This document shows positions 33,290-46,084 of a stretch of 64,000 nucleotides of DNA, piece by piece; the first letter of the stretch is position 1; the number at the start of each line of letters is the position of its first letter. Where the stretch lies: positions 190,419 to 254,418 of the forward strand of contig NW_024468549.1 of the NCBI RefSeq assembly GCF_001632365.1. The letters run 5' to 3'. Position numbers and translations under genes: made by a program. This stretch comes from Laetiporus sulphureus 93-53 (Eukaryota > Basidiomycota > Agaricomycetes > Polyporales > Laetiporaceae). Under the pieces are notes generated by a model. It was not told the DNA's origin. It saw only the letters and a program-made list of their open reading frames with translations, and searched no databases.

Positions 33290-33860
33290 CAGGCTCTCCA
33301 GCATTTCCTATCACTGAAAAAGATGAAACAAATATCTACAGCTTGTGTTCTGCTATGTTTCAGTCTTCATCTTCCAAAGTTACCATGCAATTTCATTGTC
33401 ACCTCTGCAATGTAGTCATGAATGCAGATGATGCTTCCATTTATCTGTTAAGCTAAGTTCCTCAAAAAATACAAAGCTTTCAGAATGGTTGCGAGCCCTT
33501 TTTCTTATAAAAAACTGACTTTGCATGTCAAAGCTGCAATAAAAAACTGGTCAGAAGATATGTATTTGTCAACATCCCTAACTTCTGAGCATTTATAACA
33601 AATCAGAAGCAAATTCAGCTAAATCCTGCTGTGTACATTGAAGAACAAGGCACAAGATATCACTTGTGATGAGTTTTCATTTCACTGCAAGGATTGTTGA
33701 CATGAATGGTCCAACACAGTACAATGATGGAACTGTTACAGGTAATACTCCAACAGTAGAATACCCAGTGAAGATGGCACACCCTACTCTTCTCAACAAA
33801 GCACATAGCAGATTTAGCTTTGTAGCAATCTACTTTAAACTCTGCTTAACCTAACCTTCA
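33290..33860 (+). pseudogene. USP/C19-like peptidase fragment, copy A
   Basis: Plus-strand pieces QISTACVLLCFSLHLP, LVRRYVFVNIPNF and SFHFTARIVDMNG.TQYNDGTVTG. The last block has the look of the His-containing catalytic box of ubiquitin-specific proteases (xxHFTARxxxxNGxxWYNDGxVTG); a better copy lies at 47430. Such cysteine peptidase domains accompany some fungal DNA transposons. Frameshifts prevent a continuous protein. The assignment rests on motif resemblance only. Confidence 0.45.
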
Positions 33861-34061
33861 ATAATGAAAACACAGTCTGCTACACACCATTGCCTTTCAA
33901 CTGTCTTCTTCACCATAAAATAATCTCACTCTAAATATAGCTGCTTTTCGAACAACTATACCATCCCTCAATCAATGTGGTGAATATCATGATAAATTTA
34001 TTAAAGTCCATTATGTAGAACCTCAGAACCTCAGGAATCGTTCCTGCCCCTCTTACCCAAG

Positions 34062-34439
34062 TTTAGATAATTTCCTGGACTTTCAGGACTACATATGTAA
34101 CATTATGTGACAAACAAAATACAAAAGTGTCAGCAAATACTGAATGAAGACTCTGAGCATGATTACAATTTAAGACCACAGAAGGGCTTGATGAGACATC
34201 CAGGCCATAATTATTGATGTCACATCAATGCTTCACACATTTTACAAAATTCTTCAAAAATAAAAGTACAATCACAGTATCAACTAATTATTTTGTGCAA
34301 TATTAGCCATTCCTCTGTCTACTCTGGCAGTGCATAAGAGTCTTAATTGAACGTTAGATAATAGGTGTACTGGCAATTCTGATGATGATTTCTGATACAG
34401 TTGACAATAATGTTGAAGGCTGTGAAGATACATTCACGG
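34062..34439. other. Unassigned spacer
   Basis: AT-rich; minus-strand reading continues as a poor frame from the coding relic on its right. Nothing recognised. Confidence 0.3.
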
Positions 34440-35290
34440 CCACCTTCATCAAGTATAAGAAATCGTCATTTGTTAAACAAGTGCCTGATGCATCAGGCTG
34501 ATAAACTGTGTCTGCAACAGAAGAATCCCTCTTAGGGTGCTTGCATTTTTGGTGTGGGCTTTTTTGATGTTATCTACAATTCTGCTTTATTTGACATCAG
34601 CATATTAAAAATTACCAACATTTCCACCCTGATGATCACACTGGGTCAATGAAACCCATGATCATCTGTAATATCTCATCCTTAGCAAACATCAAGTGAG
34701 CTGTGATGTAGTTCTGCTACTGGGCCTTGTGAACTAGTCATTAGAAAGTGTTTTCCAGACTGGAGGCTTGTGCAGGCCACAAGAATGACTTGATCTCTAT
34801 TATATGTGAAACTGCTGATCTTTCTCTGACCATATCTTCTTCTTGAACACTTTCATAATAAATACCTATCAGATAAATGATGTCCAAGGTTTGCTTTGAT
34901 ATGCTGTCAAATCCATGTAGAGAAACTAAATGCACCTGATTTATATCATCATCTGAGAATGTAGAATTTTGTACTGTGTTATACAATGTTGTTTGGGCCT
35001 TTTTTTGATGAAATTGCACTAAAAGAATACTATCAGCAGCTTTGAATGTGCATATGTCAATAAGTACATGAGCTTGATTCCTCATGCATAACTGCAAGTT
35101 GAGAATAATGTATAAGTGCAAATTGCCGTTCATTCTGGTCCTTTTTCAACAGCGAACTCTTCAAAGAATGGTGTCAAAGGTTATGGAATGCAGGTGATCA
35201 ACAGTCAGATTATGGAGGGCCCTCTCAATCTGCTAAGCTAATTTTCCTTCTGCATCCTGCAATGCTCGACGAACATAATCACTACATGTA
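34440..35290 (-). pseudogene. Unrecognised minus-strand coding relic
   Basis: A 130-codon open stretch (35133-34741, MNGNLHLYIILNLQLCMRNQ...) continues upstream in frame (EGKLA*QIERALHNLTVDHL) and downstream to about 34440 (YQPDASGTCLTNDDFLYL), separated by stops. The consistent frame over 0.8 kb argues for a former gene. No domain recognised. Confidence 0.4.
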
Positions 35291-35529
35291 GGCATTATGA
35301 CACCAGCTGCTGGCTCAGGCTATTCACTTTATATTGATAGTAGGCTTTTGAGCAATGGTATGCAAGCATGTTCACACTCTAGTTGTGCTACATGATGTAT
35401 GCTCAAATAAAGCATCTGACGTCGCTCATGTCCACTAGGCTTTTGCTTGAATTGCTGCCGGACACGATGTCACTATGACTGTTATCATTCATCTGTGAAA
35501 ATAACAGTCATATAATGTATCCTTATGTA

Positions 35530-36945
35530 CAGTGACCCACACAACTGTTGATAAGGTTGCTCGAGCTGTATGGTCAATATCTCCTAAAACAATGGGTCAA
35601 ATAAATTGTATGAGAGATTGTTTGAACCATCATAGCTTTTCAATAAATTTTGGTCATATTTTAGCATATTCTGGATATATAATACTCTTTAAGGGTCCCT
35701 CTTCACACAAAGTTCTCGGAAAATTGTGATTCTTGACGTGTTGACCAGGGTTCATTGTGGGAACATTGATTGATGTTCATGTTTCAACTTGAACAATGTA
35801 CAAACAGCCCATACACAACTCTTCACACGCAAACAACATCATGCCAAAAGCCGTTGCTACTGAAACTGTCAACCATGTCATCGCTTTGCTTCAGAATGGC
35901 AAATCTGGTCAAGAAATTGAAGCGTTGACTGGGCTACACTACTCGACCATCAGTAAACTACGCTTCACACACTGTCTCACCATTTCTAAGGCCAAAGGAG
36001 GACGACCTTCCCTTCTTTCTACTGCCAATCTTCGCTATGCTACTCGACTCATTGGGACTGGCAAGGCTACCACATCTCCTGCTGTGGCCAGAGCTCTTGG
36101 AGATGTTACAGAGACGGTGCGAAGAGTTAAGAAGGCAGGAATGAAGGCTGTAGTGAAGCGAAAAAGGCCTTTACTCTCTACAAGGCATCAGAAGGAGAGG
36201 ATGGACTTCACTTTGGCTCATCAGTATTGGACTGTAGAGGACTGGAGAATGGTGGTATGGTCAGATGAGACAAAGATTAACAGGATGGGGTCAGATGGAA
36301 GGAAATGGGTGTGGAAGAAGCCAGGGGAGAGCCTCAGTGATAGGTTGGTGGAAGAGACTCAGAAGTTTGGAGGTGGATCCTTGATGATGTGGGGCTGTAT
36401 GCGCCGGGATGGCCTGTAATATCGATTGCAGGATGGATACAGACCTTTATGTCAGCATTTTGGAGGATGAGCTGCAGAATAGCCTGGAGAATTGGGGCAA
36501 AACTGTGGAGGATGTGGTGTTTCAGCAAGACAATGACCCCAAGCACACCAGCAAGAAGGCCAAGGATTGGTTCAAAGACCATGATTTCAACACCATTCTA
36601 TGACCCTCTCAATCCCCAGATCTCAATCTGATAGAGAATTTGTGGGATCACCTCAAAAAGAAGGTTGCAGAGTATCAGGAGCCACAAAAGGGAATTACTG
36701 AGTTGTGGGAAAGGGTAGAGAAGGAATGGGAGACTATTGGGAAGGAAGTGTGTCAGAATCTGATTGAAAGTATGCCAAGGAGGGTGGATGGTGTAGAACC
36801 TGAATATTGTGCCAAACTGTTGATTAGAGTGGCCCTCAAAGAGTATTATCCTGGCATCGAAATGTGTTAAAATATGATCAAGATTGCATTGGAAAGCCAT
36901 GATAATAGCCTTCCAAATGAGTCCTTACGCAATTTATTTGACTCA
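35530..36945 (+). mobile_element. Tc1/mariner-superfamily DNA transposon, copy 3, right end truncated
   Basis: Left end TA|CAGTGACCCACACAACTG at 35530; left arm as in copy 2. Right arm follows copy 2 from TGTTGATTAGAGTGGCCCTC (about 36825) to about 36945, then stops: the outer part with the terminal CAGTG is missing. Same family as copy 2 by arm and transposase sequence, opposite orientation. Confidence 0.9.
35841..36800 (+). pseudogene. Tc1-type transposase, copy 3, inactivated
   Basis: Starts MPKAVATETVNHVIALLQ at 35841 (upstream in-frame Met at 35796 is within the leader). HTH region QNGKSGQEIEALTGLHYSTI; intact VEDWRMVVWSDETKIN; FGGGSLMMWGCM, then a frameshift near 36410. Resumes DTDLYVSILEDELQN and FQQDNDPKHTSKK; TGA at 36601-36603 replaces Trp (NTIL*PSQSPDLNLIENLW), and Pro of NPIE is Leu. 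About 50 bp that encode the C-terminal AKGGYTKY are deleted near 36790. This copy preserves the N-terminal half best and so serves to read the family. Confidence 0.92.
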
Positions 36946-37039
36946 AAGGAAACATGGGCAAGCACTTGATTGGCTATTTTTCAAGTGGCAGCTTCTCAAC
37001 CATCAATGATATATATTGCGATTTCTAAGGTATGAAGAA

Positions 37040-37430
37040 AGAGTTTGTACAGGACTGAGCATTTAAGGCATCTATGAAGCGTTTTTTGGTCCCTGTGGGA
37101 TACTTAAACAAAGCGTGGAACAGTGGACCATTAAAAAGTGGTTTCATTTTCCGCCCCTGTCCTGAGGTTAGGAGAGGGGCCTTCCTTCAAAATGTTCTTA
37201 CTACATAACGTTTTGCTGTTTGTTATCTTCTCTAATGAACACACAAGCCGGAGTTTGAACCTGCACGACATGGCTGATGCAAACAGGTGCAAATATTCAG
37301 AGCCAATCACAGCACTGAATTTGCTAGGGTTGATGCCTTAAGAGCTGATGGCTTCAAACCACTGTATTCAATGGCTTGGAAGTGATACAAACCATGGCAT
37401 TCAATGGCTTCAAAGTAATTTAAACCATTC
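37040..37430 (+). repeat. Repeat family D, copy 2
   Basis: Matches 31330-31700: CATCTATGAAGCGTTTTTTGG, CCTGTCCTGAGGTTAGGAGA, TGCAAATATTCAGAGCCAAT, then ATGGCTTGGAAGTGAT repeat units. Confidence 0.65.
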
Positions 37431-40164
37431 ATTCTACATCACAAAATTTCACTTTTTATTAGCACATAATCATTGCCTCGCTGGTTTTGACGTAGCCGTC
37501 TGCACCTACCTCCTCTTTGCTGAATGCAATCTTTTTGGTAATTCCTTCATTATGCATATCGACAATGATCGCCATTCTTTTCTAGACGAGCTTTGAGCAC
37601 AGTTTGCTGACTGTACCTGTGGGCGGTGTACCATACCTTCAGGATTTTCAGTATTTCAGAATTAGCCATAGGATGAACAGACTCAGCATAGAGATGGGTT
37701 GGCCTAAGCAGTTGTCAACCCTTTTATTCAGTCCATCCACGACAGACTGAGACATTATTAAAGTTGAATGCAGTGGTTGCATGTTTCAGATGCAAATGCA
37801 ATCACAACATTTGCTGATGTCGGTTACTTTGCATAGGACTTAGATGAGGTTGTTTGTCCTCATAGATCAGGCGACAAATGCAAACTCAACACTGTCTTAG
37901 GCTGTCATTACTGAGATATAGTGCGGAGTTCCCAGCGTCGTGAAGCAAGGGATGTACTTGTCATCACATTATCTCCATGCTAAATTAGTGAAGCTGCTGT
38001 CACCTGCTTTCTCCTTTTCTTTTTTAGTGTCAATGTCTGTAGCGCACCACGGCATCAATTCGATATAACACGCTGGAATCATTGGACAACTACAGGATAA
38101 TCTTAGCAAATTCTGTGCTTTTATATGCATTGTAGAATGGTGTGGTCAGCAGTAGGAAGCAAAATTTGAAAGGCGGTTCATACGAACAATGGCACTTGCA
38201 TATTCAACAGCACCGGAACGAGGCAGCAGCTTGGATTCATAAGGATATATCAAAGTGGCTGGTTTGCGAAAATGCGATTTGAGTTTGGGATCGTAGGATT
38301 CTGAGCACAAACATCACCCGGATCAAATCAAGACGACAATGGGATTTGGTATGATCCTTGACTATTCGAACAACACGGCCATCCACGCTCAACAATGGGA
38401 CGCACATGTGATTGCTCATTTGATATTATCCCGGACCAGCATAGAGAAAATGAGACGACTTGCGAGACAGAGGCCGCGTGGCAGTAATGGTCGACTTCCA
38501 TCTAGATATGTGGCATTATCGCAGCCTGTGTTGACAATAAAGCTGACAACGCCAGACATAATGAAATTCATCTGACCCAATTCACATATCTAGATTGTTG
38601 CGAAGCCATAGAAAAGAGAGAGCTTTTAAGGACTCAGCCTCAAAGCGAGAAGCGAGAGACCACGTCAATGATCCAAACTGTTCTTTGAAGATATCGTTTA
38701 TGATTCCGTCTTCCTGAGGCATGGGTATCGATGCATAATTCAGGATGCCGCGTTTGTCAGCTGGCCCTTCAAATTTGATGATTGCTTAATATTAAATTAT
38801 CAGTTCTCGGACAGTATTCAGCTTCTTTCCCACCATAATAGGATACAACCAGCCACTCTTGTCTGCTTCAGCCAGTCAGTTTTGGCTTCATTGAGATACT
38901 GTTTGACATGTCAGAAGTGGAAATCGAAGCTCAAAAATTCCTGAATTTATGTGAAATATTCAATAAATGTATTTTGGAGACGGAAAGCTGCTAAGCAAAC
39001 AAACACTAACGGCTCTAAAACTCATTCCCACCTAAGGGCAAACTATGAACCATTGGATAACGGACAACCAGTATGCTATTTGCCCAAGCAAGTAGGAAGT
39101 AAGGATGAGAAGACAATTGTTGAGCTTATTAGGGGTGTTCCATTGTGATCTCTGAGGAAATAATGATGTCCAATAATTGTGATCACTTCACTACTGTATG
39201 GCTTGGTTTCAAAAGGTTGAATGTTCTCAACTTTAAACAAAAGTCTTACAACAAATTCAAACAAGAAGTCTTACAAACAAGTGAGATCAGGATACGTTCG
39301 CACAATCTTTAACGGATTGAAAGATTGATCGCATAATAAGTGGTGCTATGATATCACCAGACTCCTTTGAACAATCCTTGTCGGCTAGCAAAAAGCAAAT
39401 TTCATACCAGACTCTCCACCATGTATTGTAGAAAACTGAGTTCGAGTTTTGTGAGTGACGAGACATCAGCAATGTTGCGAAAGTTATATCTTCTCATTGG
39501 TCTTTCGTGATGTGTTTGACAGCCAAAATAAGTAAGACTTCCTCGGGCTTGTAGTACTTCAATTATTTTTCTATTGTCCGTACAGTCTGGCTCGAGAGGA
39601 TGCTGGAATCATAAACTGCGCTATATAAGTTGGCAGTAGCTGCTACATGGACATGCTGCCATCAGGCACTTAGCTTTCCATAAATCATTGCTAACAGTAA
39701 ACGATGCCTTGAATGGATTATAAACAATGTGATCTCCTTTGGTTTTCATTGAATCAGTGATTTTTGGCATTCTCAGATGTTTTGACAAGTTTGGCTAGCA
39801 TTGATGAGGGACTCGCTGTAGCCTTTACTCAGTTTAACATTAGCTGCATTCCTCAGTTATAATCATGTGATTAGAATGAAATGATAAGATTGAATTGTTA
39901 CTGAGAGTTAGTCATTAAAGTACATCAGTCATACAATGGCATAATCATTATGAACATTAGCAGTTGTGATTAGTTTCGTGATAAATGTTAGCAAACCTTG
40001 CGCTTCAAACACACTTCAGTAGAATAAACACCAAGCACACAATGAGTCAACGAACTCAGCATTCATACTGCATAATCGATTGCAAAGAGTGCACGTTAAA
40101 AGACACCAACCTCTAAGTGTCCATGCAATTTGTTTTTATAATTACTGGGATATGAACGAGTGGT
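37431..40164 (-). pseudogene. Unclassified region with gene-like stretches and retained CpG
   Basis: Minus-strand stretches without many stops: 39472-39287 (RHSQNSNSVFYNTWWRVWYE), 38300-38150 (KPATLIYPYESKLLPRSGAV), about 37700-37560 (HPMANSEILKILKVWYTAHR). They lie in different frames and may be exons of one decayed gene reading leftward. CpG dinucleotides are much more frequent (for example 38200-38540) than in the repeats around it, so it has been less exposed to methylation decay or is younger. No domain recognised; plus-strand coding cannot be excluded. Confidence 0.35.
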
Positions 40165-40310
40165 TTATGCATCGATACTGAGTTTTTGTCATCCCCATGG
40201 GACAGTTGAAGAAGGTATAGGACAGGAAGCCTTGACAAAGTGATTTCATTTTGTGTCCAATCCTGAGGTTAGGATACCGCACTTCGTACAAAATGTTCTT
40301 ACTGAATTTA
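40165..40310 (+). repeat. Repeat family D, copy 3, short and diverged
   Basis: Matches the CCCATGGGACA...TTTCATTTTGTGTCCAATCCTGAGGTTAGGA section of the family. Confidence 0.5.
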
Positions 40311-40499
40311 ATGAATTTACAGTTTGCTCTACTCTTGTTTACTTGCAGAAGAGGGCAATGTCTGGCGGGAATGATTCGTGACCTGATGTTCTTCGTAATT
40401 ATATTTATAAGGTTATCATGATACTCACCACATTGATTGAGAGGTATATATTGTCATCTCCATTGAAATGTCAGTCCTTTTGGGAGAGGTTAAGCATGG

Positions 40500-41240
40500 C
40501 GTGATTGTTTAATATGCAGCTGTATTTAGATTGACATTATATTATGACAAAGAAGACAGTTGAAAGGTGATGGTGTGTGGCAGACTGTATTTTCATTATT
40601 GGAGATGGGGTTCAGTAAAGTTTAGTGTAGATTGTCACAGAGCTAAATCTATCATGTGCTTTATTGAGTAGAGCATCTTCACAGGGTCTCCTACCTGTAA
40701 CAATTCCGTCATTGTACAGTGTTTGACCATTCATGTCAACAATTGTTGCAGTGAAATAGTACGACACAAGCGATATTTTGTGCATTGTTTTTAAATGTAC
40801 ACACAGCAGGATCTAGCTGAATTTGGTTCTAATTTGTTATAAATGCTAAGAAGTTAGGGATGTTGACAAATAGATATCTTCTGACCAGTTTTTCATGATA
40901 GCTTTGGCGTGTGAAATGAGTTTTTCGTGGAAAAAAAGTTTCCGCAGCGATTCAGAAGGCTTTTTATTTTTTGAAGAACCTCTTCAGAAGATAAACTGCA
41001 GGTTTATAAATAAATAGAAGCATCTTCTGCATTCATGACCACATTACAGTGGTGATTAAGAAGTTTGATGGTAATGTTAGAAGATGAAGACTGAAACATA
41101 GCAGAACACAAGCTGTAGATATCTGTGCCATCTTTTCAGCGATAGGCAATGCTGCAGGATCTGTAATGTGTAATATGTAAAAGAGCTTTTCAATATCTCG
41201 AACTTGATTGAGGTCATCATTCAAATCCATAAAGCCCTAC
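40500..41240 (-). pseudogene. USP/C19-like peptidase fragment, copy B
   Basis: Minus-strand pieces DPAALPIAEKMAQISTACV, LCFSLHLLTLPSN and YYFTATIVDMNGQTLYNDG, the counterpart of the His-box region in copies A and D. Frameshifted and truncated. Confidence 0.45.
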
Positions 41241-41599
41241 CCATGCCCTTTCTGGGCATTTAATGTTGACAACACTACAAGGTATCTGCCATTTTGAGCT
41301 GTGTCAAAATATTCAGAGTGACCTCAGGAGAGCTTTCCATTATCTTGAACTTGGTTTGCAAATCCTGGGTGTAGCCCTCACAATTATTTACTCTTTTAAG
41401 CTGAAAGTCTGCTATATAAAGATAGATATAATCTCATTCACCATGCTCATTGAGTATGTTGTAGGATATGTAACCCTGATGCACTATACAAATCATACTT
41501 TGAAACATGAAACATAGCATGGGTAGAACTTGTCTGGCTGAACATATTCAGATATACCATATCATCAAGGTGGTAAAAGATCACTGATAATGTGGAGTT

Positions 41600-42100
41600 G
41601 TATAGTTTGAAAAGAAATGAGATATACCTGTACCACTCATGCATGGCAAGATGAATCTGACCTTATGTTAGCATTTGGAGAAATGAGCTTCAAAATGGCT
41701 TCAAGCATTGCAGCAAAAGTGAAGGAGATGATGTTTCAGCAAGATAACAATCTCAAGCATGACTTAGCTGACTTAAAGAGAATACTTTTAAGACTATGAT
41801 ATGGCATTATCAACTATCAAAGCTTAATTTCATATATCATTTTTGAAATTATCTCACAAAAAGATTAGCAAGGCATAAGGAGCCACTGAAAGAGATTACA
41901 AAATTGTGAAAGTAATCAAAAAAGAAGTATTGACAGGTTTGTGTATCAGAATTTGATCAAAAACATATATGAATGGTGTTTGGGGCAAAGAGTTGATTAT
42001 TCAACTAGAGTTTTGAAGTTTGTTAGTGACAAAAGTGTATAAATGAGTTCACCTGATAGAGTTGCATATATTTTCAGAAGACATATATATTCGACCAACT
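41600..42100 (+). pseudogene. Old Tc1-type transposase fragment, copy B
   Basis: SFKMASSIAAKVKEMMFQQ then DNNLKHDLADLKRI on the plus strand corresponds to the second-Asp region (QQDNDPKHT); catalytic Glu block and ends decayed. Inverted relative to 32600-33130. Confidence 0.55.
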
Positions 42101-42299
42101 GACATGTTCAAAAGTTCAAAAAAGTTCAAATAGGGATTAATATTCTTAAAAATGCTTAAGGTTTTTTTGATGCTCTGCATAAATTAGAGGCATGTTCTGG
42201 CATATTTCTTTATGTATTTATCATCATTGGGCTTCTTTATTATATTTTCCAGAGAATGAAAATTATTGTAGCTATGTAGCAGCTTAAAAAAGCTATCAG

Positions 42300-42614
42300 C
42301 CACATATAGAGCTATATTGCACCAACTGTTCTTCCTTTATATTTACAAGGGGTGCAGCATACTCTGAGCTTAATTTATAATTAATATCTCAATGTGCAGC
42401 GGCTTTTTACTTAAACTATAGCAATTCCCAATGTTGTTGCAAAAACTGTCTTCTAAGGTCCTGCATGAATCATTTATATATTGTGACATTGGTAATGATA
42501 TCTTTCATTATCAGTCCTCTTTTTCACTTTTTCTTATAATATAAACTTATATAGTCTTGTATCAGGCTCAAAAACACTGTTAGCTATACCACAAATGGTG
42601 GTTCAGCCACCAAA
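42300..42614 (+). repeat. Repeat family C, copy 1, diverged
   Basis: TGTCTTCTAAGGTCCTGCATGA...CATTTATATATTGTGACATTGG matches 48019-48470 and, inverted, 44546-44990. Confidence 0.45.
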
Positions 42615-43248
42615 CACTGGGTGAAGCAATCAATAATTTGAGGTGAAAGATGGCAAAAATCTTGAAGAAAAAGTACAATTTTCAAGCATTTTCACCATCA
42701 ATCTGTAATCAAAGTATTTAAAATATTTTTAAACATCTTTTGTTGTGAAAGATGATGAAAAGATTGAAAGGAGGTTGAATGAAATATTAATAATTATTTC
42801 TTCAATTATTTTACAATCTTTTATATCAAATTATAATAAAAAGTTTTAATATTTATTTTTGACTCTTATTTAATTAAAGATGGTGAAAATATTGTGACTA
42901 TGTCACATCTTTGTTTTCATATGCTAAGCTAGTACTAAGATATGAAGGTTAATACTCAGGTTTATATGTTACTATACTAGTACTATGGTCAGAAAAGTAA
43001 TACCAAGATCTCAATGTTAGCAGTATGCTAATACTAAGATTTAAATGCTAGTACTATGCTAGTATTAAGGTCTGAAGGTCAGTACTAAGATTTCAAGGTT
43101 AGCACTATGCTAGCACTAAGCTAGTACTAAGCTTCAAATGCTAGTACTATGCTAGTACTATGCTAGTGCTAAGATGTAGAGATCAATACTATGCTAGTAC
43201 TAGAACTTCAGAAAATAGTACGAACATTTGGACCTAAGTATTATTCTT
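42615..43248 (+). mobile_element. CACTG element copy 7, left arm and core
   Basis: CACTGGGTGAAGCAATCAAT starts at 42615, preceded by AAA. Left arm to about 42930, then TAGTACTA core (43020-43220). Broken at 43249 by another repeat. A matching right arm lies at 49930-50255. Confidence 0.8.
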
Positions 43249-43739
43249 TATACTTGAGTAAGAGGGCCATTTCTAACAGGAATGATTCCTGAGGTTTTAG
43301 CCTTTTGACTGCTAAAACTTTCAATTATGATCTTTGTAAGTGTCTCAGATACATCTTAACCATTTGACTGCTGTAGATCATTACTCCACTACTGCACCTG
43401 ATGTGATAAAGAAATCATAATGTATTACATTATGTATAAATATCAGTATATTCAAGATGCACAGTATAGAAATGTGGAGAAATTCAATGCAGTATTGCAC
43501 AGATTGTCATCAATCTAAATCTGTGTAGCTACTTTTGCAGTCCTCTTACATTTAAGTATTGCTAGTGATGATCCAACCATGAAACCATATGTGAGCAATC
43601 ATACCAATCATACCATTCACTGCTGAAGTAAAATAATAAGTGATGAATAAAGAATATCACACAATTACATTTTCATACTACTCTCTGCAGTATATAGTGT
43701 AAGATGAACCTAAACCTGCTTTTTATTATGATGAATGAA

Positions 43740-44070
43740 TGATTGTTAAAGTTATATATCTTGATCAGTCATCAGTGATATGTTTGACATGCTGACTGAG
43801 ATTGTTTATAGAAAAAGGCTTGCAGCCAGTTTGAGAGCTTTCTATTGCCTTTGAGAAGCTTAACTTGACAGAACATTTTTGCTAGGCTGCAGTTCTGTAA
43901 ATAAATGAAAGCATCTGTTCTCTTCACATCTCTATTGCAACACTGATAGAGAGGTAGTATTATTAATGTTGAGAGATTATCATTCAAGCATAGCAGGACA
44001 GAAACTATGGATATCTGTACCATTTTGTTTTTGCAGTAATAGAAAATGCAACAGGGTCTGCACTACACAA
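43740..44070 (-). pseudogene. USP/C19-like peptidase fragment, copy C
   Basis: Minus strand MVQISIVSVLLCLNDNLSTL ... QCCNRDVKRTDAFIYLQNC, the counterpart of QISTACVLLCFSLHL in copy A. It lacks the His-box part in readable form. Confidence 0.4.
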
Positions 44071-44545
44071 CACAGCATAAACAACATTTCTGCATCTTTA
44101 ATAGAGCATACACTTGTCTTTGCCGTGCTAAAAGGTTGGTGAAATTGTTAAAAAGAACAGTTTGAGCTGAATAATTGTTCCATTGCTCTGGATGATCTGT
44201 AAATATTTTTAAGTATGGAGGAAAGGCTATCATGTGTTCATCAAAAAGGATCTTCATTCTGTCTGAACTCCACTAAAGCTGAGTATATGATAAGCAATAA
44301 AAAGATTTTATCTTTTTTCCACTCTTGCCTTTCACATGATTAATGCAATTGCAATCAGTAGAGGTTTTTCACCATTGTCACTGCTAACAGTAAAACTGCC
44401 TTTGTTCTTCTAACAGATATACATTTATACATGCTTGCTCTTCTAGCTTACCTCTGTATACATGACATGTTCCTTGATCAGATAATATGATAGATCAGAA
44501 ATGTCCAGCGCATGTCATAGCGGGCGTTGCCAGCACCGGCTCTAC

Positions 44546-44990
44546 CATTATTTGTTAAATCAACTGAATGCTTTCAAAACAAGTGAAACATTTTCCAGTG
44601 CATGTAATGTGGCCCAATAGCATAGTACCATCTTAGTATGTATCATTTTCGGGAGTTATGACAATTTTTATTCCAGATCTATAACTATTGCAGTCCGAGT
44701 TTTCAGCCACTAAAATAAATTGATAAGGCCTTATTTCTCTGCACTGGCTGAGCCACAGTTCTGTATAGCTTATGTATTTCTGAGGCTACATGACAAGAGT
44801 TTCTTGTATTGTACTGGAAAAGTTTATATAGAGACAGATAATGTTGAAAGGCATAATATTGATATATCACAAGATATAAATGTTGTGTGCAGAGCCTAAA
44901 AAACTGTTACACTTACATTAAGGGCTGCTGTGGCTGAACTAAAAACTTAGCACACAGTGATATTATTGACCACTTGAAGGTTTTGAATGT
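44546..44990 (-). repeat. Repeat family C, copy 2
   Basis: Reverse complement of 48019-48470 (shared AGCATAGTACCATCTT, GTGGCTGAACTAAAAACTTAGC; TGATATTATTGACCACTTGAA). Confidence 0.65.
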
Positions 44991-44999
44991 GCATATGGT

Positions 45000-46080
45000 A
45001 TGTTGTGCCCTTCTATCCATGGTGTACTTGCTATTAGCAATGCATCTATCAATAATACAGCAAATCTGTGTATGTGTTCAGTCAAATCAGTTCTAGCTAT
45101 GCTGTAATCAATCTTTCAAGGTATGAATCATACACAACATACTCAATGAGCATGGCCTCTGTGATTATAATAATTAAAAGCAGACCTTCTACCTTGAAAG
45201 AGTGAACTGTGAGGGCCATGAGACCTATAGCAAGTTCAGTCATTGAGGATTTTCATCTTTGACAAATGGCTGGCTTTTGTAAAAGTGCTAGAGCCTTGAC
45301 TCTTAACTTTTGATGTGTAAATTTGCTATAGTTTATGAACATCATGTGAAGCATGGTAATCAGATTTATTGCATATAATTCACATGCATATTGCTGTAGA
45401 AATTAAGATATGAATCAGTCCTTTAATTGATGCAATCATAGTGCTGAATATGTTTTTGCAAACTCAGTCCTTGCCCTCCTATAACAAAACATGTCTGTGA
45501 AAAATAGCAATATGTCATGGAATGTGATTTATGAGTGATGTTTCATATAAATTTCAAGCAGCACTTCAAAGAGCAAAGTCAATGATACATTTTAGGACAA
45601 ATATGGCTGACAAAGGGGTACCCATTCTATAAGCTCAAACTCAACCTGTTTGAGAAATTGATAGGGTCAATAACAATACTCTGCTAATGGATCATGCATA
45701 TATGAAGTGAAAAATTTTATGTAGCAAAGTGTGTTCTATTTTTATGCAAGAACGCGATGATTGTTCTTCATAGTGCTGAATATGTTACATTCTCTATTGA
45801 TAGCAAAAAAGGCACAATTATCTACAGATTATGTTTCACCTGTACCATAATCATTCTCTTTCAATGTTAAAACCTGTCATTCTTGTCTACATTATTAAAT
45901 CAAAATGGCTCAATTGACTGGTACAACTTCATTTTATACATCTGAAAACACTATAATCTTGAACTGAAAAGCAGGAGAATGGTTAGAGGCACATTAGAAT
46001 GAAATTTCAGTTAACCTGTGAAGCATATCATGAAAAGAAATCATAGAAAAGGTTGACTTGAGCATGTTGCTAGACCCTTT
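45000..46080. other. Unassigned old repeat sequence
   Basis: 45120-45260 (minus: LIGLMALTVHSFKVEGLLL-like) is also present inverted at 41380-41480. The rest is AT-rich, without motif. Confidence 0.3.
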
Positions 46081-46084
46081 GCTA

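Larger units (their letters stand above)
32483..34061. mobile_element. Composite repeat: Tc1-like fragment joined to USP-like peptidase fragment, copy A
   Basis: Left end TA|CAGTGATTAACAAAGCTAC at 32483 is a Tc1-type terminus, followed by a decayed transposase fragment (minus). From about 33150 it continues into a peptidase-like relic (plus) and ends TCCTGCCCCTCTTACCCAAG at 34061. The same two parts in the same order occur inverted at 40342-42115, so the join existed before the repeat spread. Confidence 0.7.
40342..42115. mobile_element. Composite repeat (USP-like + Tc1-like fragment), copy B, inverted
   Basis: Begins CTTGCAGAAGAGGGC at 40342 and reads as the reverse complement of 32483-34061 through the peptidase part and on into the transposase fragment (FQQDNNLKHDLADLK about 41730). 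About 250 bp at 41340-41590 are extra relative to copy A; part of that insert (41380-41480) is found inverted at 45120-45260. Confidence 0.7.
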
